DNA of 64,000 bases from Stenopsyche tienmushanensis (Eukaryota; Arthropoda; Insecta; Trichoptera; Stenopsychidae). Shown here in pieces: positions 22,226-34,391 of this stretch. Position numbers and translations under genes: made by a program. Each line of letters starts with the position of its first letter. Positions within the stretch are counted from its first letter, which is position 1. Under the pieces are notes generated by a model. It was not told the origin of the DNA. It saw only the letters and a program-made list of their open reading frames with translations, and searched no databases. The stretch lies in contig WACJ01000361.1 in the NCBI GenBank assembly GCA_008973525.1, positions 228,414 through 292,413 of the forward strand, in the 5' to 3' direction.

Positions 22226-23614
22226 AGTTGAAAATAGACGGTAAAAAAAGTATTGGAAACCTCTGCTCTAAATTATCGACATCGCTTGGTTATTAAAAAA
22301 CACGGCAATGTCAGCAATCTGTTTGCCGTTCATAAATATTTTGTCACATTTTCCTGTTTATCCTCACAATCGTGCAATTTTGGAGGATTTATTAGTTCGA
22401 ATTTCTGTTTGTTTTTGATCGCCATTATTACACGTTATGATGTCAGTACTATTAAATCGAATAATTGTATATTCGACTAATAGTATACTATTAACAAATA
22501 TTTATTCAGGTTCAAGTATTTGCGCTCATGAGCCAATACGTTACACAGTTGCCAATTGTGTTATTACAAAATATTATGCAAATAACCGCGATTATTCGAT
22601 TTTTATCGTCAAAGCCATATTGTCACGATACCTGTAAAAAAATGCCCAACAAATACCACGGATTTGATACAGATGTTGAGATATGTTACCAAAAGCAACA
22701 GGATTCGCTTTCTGTATTCCCTGTTTCAATTATCAAATTGCATCAATCGCTGTGACATTGTGATGATATACATATTAAAATTATTATGATTGTCGATATT
22801 TTGTCTTTCGTTTAATATCTTAATCATTAAAATTCCAATATAATAAGCACAGCCGAATGCATATATAATATCATACTCCGCCAATGGAAATTTCATCAAA
22901 AAAATAATTAAATCCAGTGGATTTAATCAATTTATATTTAATAGTAATAATAGCTTTTGCAAAATTTGCCCTCACTTTCATTAGACGAAACCATATGTAA
23001 TTGATATTGATATACCTTCGACAAACGGTGATAAAATTTCGTAGCTAATTTTGTATGCCATTTGGGGTGATTAAGCGGGGGGTTTGAGGCGTGCGAAAAA
23101 CACACTGGGGGAGTATATTATAAATATTAATCAAATGATATAAGTGAGAAATAAAACGACTGGTGGCAGTCAATTCTGTCATTGCCACGTGTTTGTCGTT
23201 ATGTGGCTGGGTTTTTCCTCATATTTGACGACGTTGCTGTTCAAATAGCGTTTGATTCCCTGACGGCCATCCTATTGATGTTTAATACTTAAGGATCATA
23301 AGGGAGAAGGAGAGGGAGGAGAATTGCGGCACGTGCCATGATAACAATGCAGCTAGGATTTTTGACTGGAATATATATTCAAATGGTATAGCAAATACAT
23401 ACCGCTCAATTGGGTCATGTGTCCAATGTACAAGCAACTTTCCTTCATGAAAGAATTTACATTAGGGTGAACTTGAAAGTTAAGAAATATGTCAAAGAAC
23501 TTATTAATATAATAAAAATAAATTTATTTTATTAATCACCTTTGACCAGAACGATAATGTTGAATTCAGTAATGAACGTGCACCTTAAAAGTACGATTTC
23601 ATTCTTATTAAAAG
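22226..23614. other. Noncoding, with a complex GC-richer island
   Basis: No gene is recognised. From about 23030 to 23360 the composition is more complex than the flanks, with G-runs and a CACGTG at about 23186. It may be a regulatory element, but I found no second copy in the window. Confidence 0.4.
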
Positions 23615-23622
23615 CTCAGGTA

Positions 23623-24606
23623 CAGAGCCGTAACTAGGGTATGATGCACCCGTGGTAAAAATCTAAATTGCGCCCCCCCCCCTTTCACCATTTTTTCGTG
23701 ATATCAAGAAATTGTTTATTTGTCAATTTTTTTCTATAGATCTGAAAATAATTTTTTGATTTTTAATATGTGCAAGAGAAGAATATAATAACCTATTAAT
23801 GTATAAAATTAAAAACTAAGTCGGCTTTTTAGTTAAATTTTCATATATTCTTGACAAATTTTACCCCAAAAAAGTAATTTATAACCGCGAAAACCTTAAA
23901 ACTTCATGTATATCCAATCAACAATATTATATTGATAAAACTCCCAAAAATTCAGCCAGTTCGATTTAAAACTTTTTAAGCCCCAACTTAAGTTTTTGAA
24001 ACTGTTGTTTTAAACTTTTTAAACCCCAAGTCGTTTTTGAAAATACAGATTCGAGATAATCTCATTTAACCCATTGACGCACAGTTACCGTCAAATACCG
24101 TCATGAGTCAGCAGGTAAAACCTGCTTATTACGCCAGATAAGTCCATGCATACCATCTTCGCCGACACTTCAAATCAAGACTCTCAAGCTTGACATCGAT
24201 TATCTGTCCAGTGGCTTTATCTACTTCGAGTCAATTTTCAGAGTAATGAGAATGAGAAGTACTTGTTTTCAACCTTTTTTATTGTGACAGAGGATCCTAT
24301 TTTTCTTATATTATATTTGGATAAGATAAGATTTGAAGTGCTGCGAAGAAAATATGCAGACTTATCTGGCACAATAAGCAAGTATTATCTGCAAAAGAAG
24401 ACGCAGGGGAACCCCACGCAAGATACCGAAAATGACTCCGTAATACTGATATGTCAATAAACGCGTATTATTTCGAGTAGAATGGTCAAGTAAAATAAAA
24501 ACCACGTGCAACTCTCTCAATCGGGTCGGTATCCTACGTTTTGCGCCCCAAGCCCAGTTGCGCCCGTGGCAGGTGCCTGCTTTGCCACGCCCTAGTTACG
24601 ACCCTG
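23623..24606. mobile_element. hAT-like element with perfect 8-bp TSD
   Basis: The ends are CAGAGCCGTAACTAGGG and its counterpart CCCTAGTTACGACCCTG, followed inward by matching CACCCGTGG/GCGCCCGTGGCAGGTGC stretches. The insertion is flanked by CTCAGGTA at 23615-23622 and 24607-24614, a perfect 8-bp duplication. A 65-codon frame at 24263-24460 (with SKYYLQKKTQ) may be a remnant of an N-terminal transposase region; I cannot assign it. At 984 bp it is non-autonomous. Confidence 0.88.
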
Positions 24607-24639
24607 CTCAGGTATTTCTCAGGTCTCATATATTTCCAT

Positions 24640-24805
24640 TGCATATGCTGCGAGTTCGTCTCGGGGCTCGTTCGCCACTGAGGGCGGAGCCCCTTCGCTT
24701 CTCACCAGGGCCCTTCAGGCCAAGATGAGAGGCGCACGGGCGCGTTCGGCCTCCGGAGCGCCCCGCGATTCAAGACGCCCCTCGTGGTGGGCTGCTTGAG
24801 GATTT
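24640..24805. other. GC-rich island
   Basis: This is a run of strongly GC-rich sequence (for example GAGGGCGGAGCCCC, GGAGCGCCCCGCG) in otherwise AT-rich DNA. It holds no ORF longer than about 55 codons. Its origin is unclear: it could be a transposon fragment, regulatory DNA or old exon material. Confidence 0.4.
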
Positions 24806-25179
24806 TTTTTCAGATGTCTTAAACCGGTTTACCTAAAGCTGTCCACCTATAAAACAATCAATTTCCGATTAGGAACATAGCCCTTGAGCACGATATTAAA
24901 GTGATTTTAGAACGCAGGTTGCATGATGATAATTAAACAGGTGCATGAAAAGTACGCCTCTAAGGCGAACACATGCTCCTCCCTTATCCAATGCACGATC
25001 GTAAGTAAACCTACATGACAAAAAACTTTTAGGTTTTGTTCTTTTCAATAAATACTATCTCATTTTTTTTTAAATAACTATCGTTTCAGAACATGCGTTT
25101 CAAATAAGGGAGTTTTCCTGCTGCAGTCTGTAATCTTCAAAAGTTATATATTAATTCCAACGCTTCTCTGACATTTCTA

Positions 25180-25560
25180 TGCCTTTTTTTGTAGAACGAT
25201 GTATCTTAAGCCTCAAAATAAGCTACAATTTCGGAATTCATTTCTTCATTGGAGCCACATCTTTTTCTCTGGAGCATTATTTTTGTTCTGGAGCAAACTT
25301 GTATTAATCGCTGGGAGCCAGATCCGGAGAATACAGTAGATGGGGAAGCAATTCAAAATGCAATTCGTGTAATTTTGCCATTGCTATAATTAACTTATAA
25401 TACGATGTATTATATTGGTAAAAGAGTTTTTTTTCTTCCTTCGGGGTAGTTTTTCTACAATCTCTTCCGTCAAACACACCAATGACGCCGATGAATAAAA
25501 TACCTTGCGCATCCCAAAATACGGAGGCCAAAACCTTCTTATGAACTTGTGACATGAGTG
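25180..25560 (-). pseudogene. Irritans-type mariner transposase fragment
   Basis: The minus-strand frame at 25304-25555 reads KKVLASVFWDAQGILFI and later MAKLHELHFELLPH then LYSPDLAPSD. These are the segments around the first and third parts of the mariner catalytic core. The region carrying the second Asp (HQDNA) is missing, so it is an internally deleted relic. Confidence 0.75.
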
Positions 25561-25669
25561 TTATAGACGAATAAATTATGTTATGATATGAAATCTTGAT
25601 CTATTTTTGACTGATCAACAATCAGCCATTTGATGTGTAATGACATAATATTAACACTTTGATGCGCAA

Positions 25670-25930
25670 CAGGGTGCCGCGAGGGCTCTCACTCGTATCG
25701 ATAAGAAGGGGGCGGATCTATCAAATTGGGGTGGGAATTTAAGGACACGAGACCAAAGCCCAGAAAACAGCACCGACTATTAGCGGCAGTGGCACGCGCC
25801 GATTGAAAGAGCCACACGCCTTATTCCCGGGGGTCACATTCCCACAAAAGGTCCCCCGGGAACGGGTGCCGTATCGCCGCAGATTTATCTGACGAGATAA
25901 GCTGCGACCGACGATATGAAATATAACCTG
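25670..25930. other. GC-rich noncoding island
   Basis: Complex GC-rich sequence including the inverted repeat CCCGGGGG/CCCCCGGG (25827-25834 and 25853-25860), able to form a stem. No protein domain is recognised. It is a candidate conserved element or transposon piece. Confidence 0.4.
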
Positions 25931-26375
25931 ATTCACTTTCGCTCATACATAAATTATTTCTAGTGACTCAATTTAACCCATTGAAAACCTACCGTGCATA
26001 ATTGTTCCTGTATTTTTTAAACACTTAAAAAAGAAATTTATGATTTTTTATCATCTCATTGCATATAAACGGTCATTCAGAATCTGTTAAATTTGAAGAA
26101 TGAAAAAATTACTTCTATATTGTTTATTTACAAACATCCAGGACCATTAAAAAAATTAATTACATGTAATTAGTTTACGAATGACTGAATTGCAAACAAT
26201 AATCATTAAAATTATAATTTGATTTAATTGTAATTCAAACTATGTTTATCTAGTGGTACATTCCTGCCATATTTTTTTTGGAAAAAATTCGAATAAACAA
26301 CCCCAAATGAAGAAGAAAAAAGTTTAAAGTGAAAAAAATCCTACGAACTTATTGATTTCTATGAAAAATCTCCAC

Positions 26376-26474
26376 TTAACCCTTTCCACTCGAGAGGTGA
26401 CTCTTACTCACCATATGATTTGATGCCGTAACTCGAGAAGCGACTATCGCTCACCACTCAGTTTGAAGCGGTAC
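26376..26474 (+). repeat. TTAA end with two 43-bp tandem units
   Basis: TTAACCCTTTCCACTCGAGAGG starts at a TTAA and is followed by two imperfect 43-bp units (26389-26431, 26432-26474), each opening CTCGAGA and containing GCTCACCA/ACTCACCA. TTAA plus repeated subterminal units suggests an end of a piggyBac-like element. I did not find the other end. Confidence 0.45.
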
Positions 26475-26609
26475 TAATATGATTAACGCTGAATAAATCA
26501 ATAAATACATATCATTGGATTGATATTAAGAAAGCTTTGAATCGCTTATTACAATTTACAATGTATGAGTAAGTGAAACTTGTATGGGCAAAGTAGGGCA
26601 AATTGGCCT

Positions 26610-26785
26610 GAACATTACGAAAAGTAAAACTCCAACCAGCAGTTAGTCAAAAAGAGAGGAACAATTATTTGTAGTCCAACTCCGCAGCATACATCAAAGA
26701 AAAGCTACGCGCATGCCTCTACTGCATGTATGTGTTTATACGTAGCATGAAGCAACCACTACACCAGTAGCAACCCTATTTTATT
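26610..26785 (-). repeat. Dispersed repeat, inverted relative to 1190-1350
   Basis: The reverse complement matches 1190-1350 through GTTGCTACTGGTGTA.TGGTTG, GATGTATGC.GCGGAGTTGG and TTTTTGACTAACTG. Confidence 0.6.
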
Positions 26786-28619
26786 ATATATTACACATCA
26801 AACATAACTTCATTTTTTAGCTAACAGTTTCCATTAACAAATGGCAAATTTTATCTTACGAATTGAAGAAGATTATATGATACAAAATATATATCCTGAT
26901 AGCTTATTTTATAGCGTTGACTTTGGTTATACAATCGTCTGTCAATAATTTGGAGCAATGAATTAGAAAGTGTAAAAATGTGTCAAAAACGTTTTTGTAA
27001 TAATAAATTTGCCAATTAAACATTAATCCTGCCCGACGTTTCAAATTGGTAGCACATGTTGTATACATATCATAGAGCGAATAATTGTCAACAGTGCATT
27101 TCTTTAATAATTCAGAGTCGGTGCCCGATATTTTTGGGGGGTTTACATGGTATCGTTGTATCTTTAATTAACGTCCGTATTTATCAAACTCATATGTTGT
27201 TTAAGCGTGTGTTATTCGGATTGTACAAATACAGGGCCCTCTATGCCTTCAACTGCGATTACATGGATTCATTTTAGAATTTATGAAGGGCTATAGCAAA
27301 TCGATAAAACCAATATTTAAATAAGGGTCTGCATAGGCAGAAAACTGTGTATTGTTCGATTCGCGTTCTCATTAAGCTTCCCACGTTCAACCACCGATGG
27401 ACGATAAGCAACCTGTTATCGGGCAATTTGAGCTTTTTGTATACACATTAATCTCTCTTCTTGGGCACTCCACTCATATATCGATCACTATGTATTCCAA
27501 CAGCTGGATATCATATATTTGCTTAGCCTCAAGCCGATATACAAAACGATTGAAGATAACGCATGGAGTAGCTACCAATATTAGGAGAAAAATGCGAATT
27601 TATTTTATATCGACTCGAAATTTACTGAACGTATTCTTAAACGTTGGTTCTTTCCGATACACGAAGAAAAAAATTTACAGATATTTACCAGTAAAATTTT
27701 AAAACACACGAAGATTCGTATTTGGAATAATTTCCATGTTTGTAAGTACTTATCGGTGCGAGTAGTTATTTTCACTTTTAAAGGAAATAAGTCTCCAGCC
27801 AGATCCAGCATAAACGTTGCTCATATAGGGTCAGTTTTAAAAACAATCACTGTTAGCAGTATTGTCCCTGAAGTAAAATAAGATAGTAGCAGAGAAGAGA
27901 TGCCAAGTGTGAAGAAGAAATCAAGAATCTAAGAAAGTGCTCAAAGGATATATTAGTCATTTGAAATACACGATATTCATTTATGCAGAAATCGTAGTTG
28001 AAGTACCATCAATTGTAAAATTAGGTTTTTTTTTGTACCCTGATGCCGCATAATGATTCCTAATGCTAAAATTAAATTCGTTTTAACTACTCGAAAACGT
28101 ATTTTCTTTATTTTTATTATTCATGATTTCAAATGCAACTTAATGTTTATAAAAACGACAAAATATAAATACATTGAAATCATATAGGACTAAAGAGACA
28201 GTATACTGCTGTATATAGATTATTCCTTCCTTCACTTTGAAAAGTTTCCGATACAACACTTTAGGTGAGAATGCATAATCGAATTGTCATGTCAAGTGTA
28301 TGTGAAAAGTGGGTAAGGGATTCCACTTTGAAATATGTAAGTACATATCAGATTAACATCAGCAAATACATTAAGATTTGCAATGTCAACAGCACAGTAT
28401 ATATGGAGCAACGCAATTTGTAACAAATATTTTTATTACTTTTAAAGTTGCATACGTCTTGATATTTTACCAAATTTATTTAGTACTCCTTCAGAGTAAA
28501 CGCATTAAAATCAATCACGCCAAAATTACTTTTCAACTATAATAATTGCCAAAAATTAAACTAGGTTAGAAATTAATAGAAAAAATGTAAAAAATTCATA
28601 CCGTGCCGTTGGTAGAACA
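26786..28619. other. Noncoding, partly complex
   Basis: No gene is recognised. The part at about 27050-27550 has higher complexity than its flanks. At 27605-27675 lies a copy of the repeat also seen at 20855-20915. The 101-codon frame at 27397-27702 overlaps both and has no recognisable domain. Confidence 0.45.
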
Positions 28620-28745
28620 AATTACCCTAAACGTCACAAAAAGTGAAACTCTCTACGACTCTATCGCAAACAGCATAGATAGTGTGTGTGTGTGTGTGTG
28701 TTTATTCGTGGCATAAAGCAACCAATAGACCAGTATCGTGTATAT
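28620..28745 (-). repeat. Diverged dispersed repeat with (GT)n
   Basis: Its ordering resembles 26610-26785 (AACGTCACAAAAAGTGAAACTC, then AAGCAACCA.TA.ACCAGTA) with a GT dinucleotide run at about 28680-28701 inside. It joins directly to the transposon fragment on the right. Confidence 0.5.
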
Positions 28746-28765
28746 TTTATTATATAATACAATTA

Positions 28766-29100
28766 CTTTGAACTTAGTTTAGTTTTAAAAAGTTTTTTTA
28801 GTTTATAGCCTTTTCAACGATATGTCATATGCTATTTGTTATACAAATCATTCGATAAGTCGCTAAAGTTGAAGAGTTAACAGTTTACTAGAGTCAGGGC
28901 TATGAAAATACTTTTTTATGTTTAAGATGTTTTTATTAAATTTATTTACAAAATGTATTCAAATTGGCCACTTCTGCTTCTTATGCACGCAATACACCTT
29001 TTTTTATTTCAACTGTAGTTTCCTCTTTCATTTTTGCGAAGGCGGGGCTTCTTCCTTCAATTGGGATTTCTTTTGTGGTCAAACCTTTGTCGTGTAAATT
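28766..29100 (+). mobile_element. TACAGG-TIR element, forward part
   Basis: The sequence aligns with 5570-5900 and 740-1080 in the + orientation (TTTGAACTTAGTTTAGTTTTAAAAAG onward). The left TIR is absent. It faces an inverted part of the same family at 29165-29590. Confidence 0.65.
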
Positions 29101-29164
29101 AATTAGTATAAAATTTTATAAGCTTATTTTACACATTTGTGGCTATGTTTTGATCTAATGTTTA

Positions 29165-29590
29165 AGTATGAAGAACCTGCGAGCAACATAACGCAACGTT
29201 TCAGACAAAAAAATCCATTGGTGTCAGATCTGGACATTGTGCGATCCATATAATAGGGTACGTCCCCAGAAAAAGAAATCCAGTGGTGTGAGGTCTAGAG
29301 ACTGCGAGCTACGAAGTATGGCCACCAAAGTTAAGTAAAAATAAATAAAATAATAATTTATTTAGATCAAAAATACATTTCAAAATACAAGAATTTTGAT
29401 TTCATGCTATTATGATCACAGTTTAAAAAGTTATGACGATTTAATGGTGAAATTTTGAGTATTTTTTCAAAATGTTGAAAAAAAGTTCTATCTAGACAAC
29501 CCTGACATTTATGTCATAGGGTCTATGTGTGAAACGTAGCAAAAGAGCCCCCTAATCCCTGAAAAAAAATTCAATGCAAAACACCCTGTA
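29165..29590 (-). mobile_element. TACAGG-TIR element, inverted part with TIR
   Basis: On the minus strand this reads from the TIR (TACAGGGTGTTTTGCATTG) through TTAAATCGTCATAAC to the transposase scrap SLDLTPLDFFFWG at about 29250-29310. Its orientation is opposite to the adjacent 28766-29100 piece, so the pair is a rearranged or nested composite. Confidence 0.65.
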
Positions 29591-30751
29591 AAACAATATA
29601 TTTTTTAGGCGAAGTAATAACATTTTTATGGCTTAGAAGGCAAAAGTAAATATTGATGAAATTACTAATGCAAGTGGGAATAAAGGTACCAAACATAAAA
29701 GTTCAAAATAAAGGTTCAAAACATAACAAGATGAAGCTCTCAAGAAAATTAGATGATAGATAACAATGTATCCATCGCTAAATAATCATAACATATTTTA
29801 TAAAATCAACGTTAACACCTCGATTGATTAATTTAGTAGTGGAGAATATTCCAAAATAATTTTTAAAAAAACTATTGGAATGTTTGAGAGTTTGAAATAT
29901 CTGCTAAAATCGTTTCAAACATTCTAGACATTTTTAAACACTCCATGTTTCGAATGATTGAAATTCATGAAATGGGTAGAATTTGATAACACGGAAATAC
30001 GAGTATACTTAAAATGGAAAATCGAAATACATTTTTTATAGCTGGAAATAATAAGAATATGCATATTATTCAAATGTATAATATTACTAAAAATTACCAT
30101 TGATTATCAATATAGCAACAATACATAACTTTTTCGTATACAAAAGTGTGGCTTTATTTTGAATTTGTTCTTGGACTTTCATCTTAACAATTTTGGTAAT
30201 CATCATGCATGTATTTATGAAAATATATAATATAAATAGTATTATCTACTGAAAAATAGGTAATGGTCCCAATACCAGATCGATTTTATGCGCAATATTT
30301 GCATTGTTTATATCGTATTATATCTCGCGATTTTCAAAATTTCTCATTATAATCTAGGTATATTTGATGAGTGCCCTATCATAGTTGCATTGAAGATACC
30401 CTTAATATTTACTCTGATCTCAAATGACCGTTTAATTTCGGCCATGTGGTGAAGTGGATCTCCACAGCGGGAAACTTTGGCATTATTGACCGTGATTCTT
30501 GTTTGTACTCACCAGAAAACTTTGAACTATATTAAATTAGTATAATTGTAAATGAAAGTACGTTTATTAACTTTTATAATTAATATAAGAAGTATAATTT
30601 TAATATTAATTCACTTGAAAAAATTGAATTAAAACACATAGTATGTCTAATAGCCATATCATGTGTTACTAACGTAAAGAGTCGTAGCACTCAATTATTG
30701 TCCAGTTTCTTTCTATATCGACATAATAAAAAAATCAAATATTCAAGTATA
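29591..30751. other. Noncoding, nothing recognised
   Basis: AT-rich sequence. No domain, no repeat match within the window and no stable long hairpin were seen. Confidence 0.5.
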
Positions 30752-31534
30752 TACACTTAAGTTTCGTATAACACGAACATATGGTTCCACAAATAATTGT
30801 TACAAAGGTAGAAAATTTCTGGTATAACGAGATAGATCTTAAACTCATGTTATAGACAGAGAAAACAGCGACCGAAATATTAAACCCATTTTTACAAAGC
30901 TAATTTTTGTTTCAGTTGGTGTTCAAACAATGTAAATCAGGAAAGTTATAGTCTACAGAGCTTTAAACATTGCGGACAATAAATAAATAAACAACGTCTA
31001 TTTTCGATATAAAGCTTTGATAGAAGTGGTTACGGCCTAAATTGGAAAAATATGCCAAAACGAACGCTCATATCTAAAACAGAGAAATCTACTACCGGCT
31101 TCAAAGTTTCAAAAGATCAAATTACGCTACTCCTTTGTAGTAATGCTTCTGGAGATTGTTTGAATAAACCATTAATTTAGTTCATTAAAAAAACTTTAAG
31201 TACATATATTTATCTTATATTAATATATATTCTAAAATAACGCATATCGCCAAAAAAGTTTTCTAGTTTATATTTGCCTTTTTATTAGAAAAAATAATAA
31301 CTTAAAAAAGTATCGCGTTGAACTTGCGAAAATACGTGATCAGTGCGTTTATAAACAAACTAAACAAGTTCAAGGTCATTTAAAATACAAAAATATGCTA
31401 ATTTTTTTAAAACCACCCTTATCAATTGACAATATCAAAACCTAACCCCAAATTTTGTATGAGCGCCTAACCTTCTATAGCCCTTTTTCCTATACCACGG
31501 TCCCTATCTCGTCATTATAGGAGGGTCGACTGTA
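30752..31534 (+). mobile_element. pogo/Tigger-like element, deleted and decayed
   Basis: The left end TACACTTAAGTTTCGTATAAC and the complement of the right end, TACAGTCGACCCTCCTATAAT, are imperfect inverted repeats. At about 31050-31165 the + strand reads PKRTLISKTEKSTTGFKVSKDQ followed by ITLLLCSNASGD, matching the segment after the first catalytic Asp in Tigger/TIGD-like transposases (RTF..K.E....G.K.SK.R.TLLLC.NA.G). The rest of the transposase is gone. A fragment of the same family lies at 59996-60100. Confidence 0.7.
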
Positions 31535-31544
31535 TTAAAATCAA

Positions 31545-31770
31545 TTGGATCAAATTTTTGTTGAAAAACAGTCAATCGACTTCTATTCTAATGCACGACA
31601 ACGCTAGACTACACACCGCTAAAAATAAAAGTTGCAAAACCACTGGATTTGGAATAGGAAGTTCTCCAACATTCACCATATTTAACAGATCATCAGGTTT
31701 CAGTTTTCAATATACTTTTATTCGGATGAGAAAGAGCATTATCTAATGATAATACTGCTTTATGTGGCAA
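31545..31770 (+). pseudogene. Mariner transposase fragment
   Basis: The frame at 31558 reads MHDNARLHTAK, the second catalytic Asp region of mariner transposases; a frame shift follows. Later pieces (SPYLTDHQ, LSNDNTAL) sit where the third Asp region should be, but the Asp signature is decayed. Confidence 0.6.
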
Positions 31771-31889
31771 TCTCTTATTTTTTTTAAATTTTATATCTCT
31801 GAACCTCATTTCCTTTTGAGCCAATCTTCAAACATCTCTCTGTCTATCTTTCTAGTTATAATAATGGACAGGAAGACATTTCAGTTCCT

Positions 31890-32420
31890 TTAACCTGTTG
31901 AGGAGCGAGCAAATTTAAAATCGATGAAGTCGTTGATGTCATAATCGCTTTACGCCGATTACTTTCTGTCAGCTCCTAATCAGCCTAAGACAATCTCCAA
32001 TTCGAGGCAGAGTCAATTGTAAATAAACATTTGATAACATACAAGATCGCGTCATTTCTTTACATAAACAATGCACAAAAAATCGATTCATTTGCTCCTC
32101 CTTTAGAAGGAAATGATAATTGAACAAAGACTCATTCAACACGCAGCGAAGAACGGCAAGCAGTTAAATAGATAACACCCAATATTCGGTCGTTTCTTTG
32201 CGTAAACAAATAACACACTTGAAATCGAAATCATTATAAGTCGATAAATTTGGGCTTAACGATCTATACAATCATGCGAGGAACTATCCGTCTCAGTCTC
32301 CCGAACTGCGCTAAGTTCTCTCTGTCTCTGTCTGTCTCCGAGGTTCAATGTGCAAGAGTGCTCTTTCTGGGGCATAAGAATTAGGACGTACATGTACGTC
32401 GAAGCTCCCTGACAGCTTAA
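31890..32420 (-). mobile_element. TTAA-bounded MITE (piggyBac-like family), copy
   Basis: The copy begins TTAACCTGTTGAGGAGCGAGC and ends with a complementary GAAGCTCCCTGACAGCTTAA, so TTAA sits at both boundaries. The interior matches 34392-34926 in the same orientation and 44659-45214 inverted. There is no coding capacity. TTAA targets are the hallmark of piggyBac-type transposition. Confidence 0.75.
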
Positions 32421-32582
32421 AAGATCGAGGTTTTTTGCTTTCCCAATCACCAAAATGTTTTTAAATTAAGATATGAGAACAAGCATTTGTTTTGATTGTT
32501 AAATCATCCTTATCGCTTTGAAGAGTTTTTTGTAATGTAATCATAATCTGTGTAAATAACACCTCATACTATTCGGGGGCTA

Positions 32583-33125
32583 AAAACAACGCCTCGTCTG
32601 TTCGCTAATTCTGGCCGTTTTCTGGCAATTGCATCCTTTAGATTGTCTAGTTGGAAACAATATTTTGTTGAATTGATCGTTTCACCTTGCTGAAGTAGCT
32701 CATAATAAACTACCTCCTTCCAGTCCCACCAAATGCATAGCAAAACTTTTTTTGGATGTAGGCCAGGTTTAGCTACAGTTAAAGCTTCGGTACTCTTGAT
32801 CCGAGACCGTTTACGTTGGATATTCTCATAGAGTATCCAACTTTCATCTCCAGTGACAAGTCACTTCAGAAAAGGTTGGCTATTATGTCGTTGGATAAGA
32901 AGATCGCATGTTGAAATACGCTGAAGTTTATTTGAGTCAGTCAGTTCATGAAGAAGCCATACATCTGAACGATGTAGCCCAATTTTATCAGATGATTATG
33001 GACGGATGTTCATGGAATTTCTAAATTGTTAGCTAATTCGCGAACAGTATATCGCGGGTTTTCTTCAACCATGGCTATGAATAGATCTGTGTTCATTTGC
33101 GAAAGAAACTTATGGGACAACCTAA
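32583..33125 (-). mobile_element. Mariner, 3'-truncated second copy
   Basis: Very similar to 21479-22008: it contains the same internal deletion and keeps the right terminal repeat (GAAACTTATGGGACAACCTAA beside TA). The catalytic HDDNA region and everything beyond it toward the transposase C-terminus are missing. Short indels relative to the first copy shift the frame. Confidence 0.85.
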
Positions 33126-33189
33126 TATTATATTCGTTTTTTGTGTACGTCTCATAATCATATAAGAAAAAAATCATAAATATTTTTCA

Positions 33190-33245
33190 GGCACGGATAA
33201 TCCGCAAACCGGATAATCCGCACCCAAATAATCGAGAGTACACTG
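33190..33245 (-). repeat. Solo pogo/Tigger terminal repeat
   Basis: The complement reads CAGTGTACTCTCGATTAT then repeated CGGATTATCCG motifs, typical of a Tigger-like end with subterminal repeats. A TA follows at 33246-33247. No partner end or transposase is adjacent. Confidence 0.55.
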
Positions 33246-33247
33246 TA

Positions 33248-34391
33248 ATATTTTTTATTTTTCTTTTCTGTAAATTTCATACTTGACGACCTGATTTTTT
33301 ATAACTCCCTCATAGATCTTTTCTTGTCCAAATATTCCTATTCATATAGTTGTATGTGTAAAGTCAATGGGATGGAATGGAAACATGTCCAATAGAGATA
33401 GTATATGTCCTATAACGAATTGGTATATTTAGAAAAAAAGGAGAATTAATGTTTTCTCAGTAACGTGTTTCTTTCATAAACAAGGTATTGGTAATAAACA
33501 AACGCATATAATAACCTTTTTACTCCTACGGTATAATTTGATGAACCGATTTTTTTTAGATATCTTCCTCTTATTTAATTGCGCTAATTTACAAGCAAAA
33601 TGCACTAAAAGGTTAAACGCTGATACCCTGACGCACAGAAATTACACGTATTCGAGCATTTTGAAGTCATCAATGAGCGAAAGGCGATTGTTGTTTTGCA
33701 GTCCTCATTAGTTTCACAATCGACGATATATCGTAACTTAGTATGCTAAGGGCTATTCAAAACTCGAATTGTTCTTGATATCTTTAGAAGTTGCACAGCT
33801 AATGTATGATCATAAATAGAGTCGGTTGAAGCGCTATACTCTTTATCTGTTCCCACTAACATGTACCGGGGGAATCGAAGTGGTGTTTACTAAAACGTCA
33901 ATCATGCGAGAAGCCCCGTGGACAGGCGCGTGCAACAATGCTAATCCTCAAAAAGAATCGGGGGTGAACTAATTTCTCATTCATCAGATACTCCCATGAC
34001 TGACTACATAAAGAGGGAATAACAACCTGCTAAACAAATAAATCCGAGTCCCATCAAAACCTCGACTACTTGCAAATATTTGCAACATTTTCAATATACT
34101 TCATGTTTGATGTGAAAATAATATTTTAACGACGAATGTTTAAGCAGAATGCATTGGAACTAAAAATGGATCTCAGATCTTCAATTTAACAGCAGTTAGA
34201 GGCGTTTTTATGCGTTCCATTGTAATGCATACTGTGAGGAATATTTAAAAAGTTTTAAAAATATCATCAACTGAAAGCATTTCATTTCCAACAGTGGATT
34301 TGACCTATTTTCCCTCACCTTGATTTCTGTATGAAGTAAAATATTTTGGAAAGTTTTATTTAAACCCAGAATTTGTACTGTACACAAAATA
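33248..34391. other. Noncoding with a complex island
   Basis: The part at about 33640-34060 is comparatively complex and GC-richer (for example TACCGGGGGAATCGAAGTGG) and is a candidate conserved element. No gene or transposon domain is recognised. Confidence 0.4.

Noticed and set aside
24640..24805. Bacterial contamination or lateral transfer
   Set aside because: Too short, no bacterial gene signature, embedded in insect-type repeats.
28680..28701. CRISPR-like or satellite array
   Set aside because: Only a short GT microsatellite; no repeat-spacer structure anywhere in the window.
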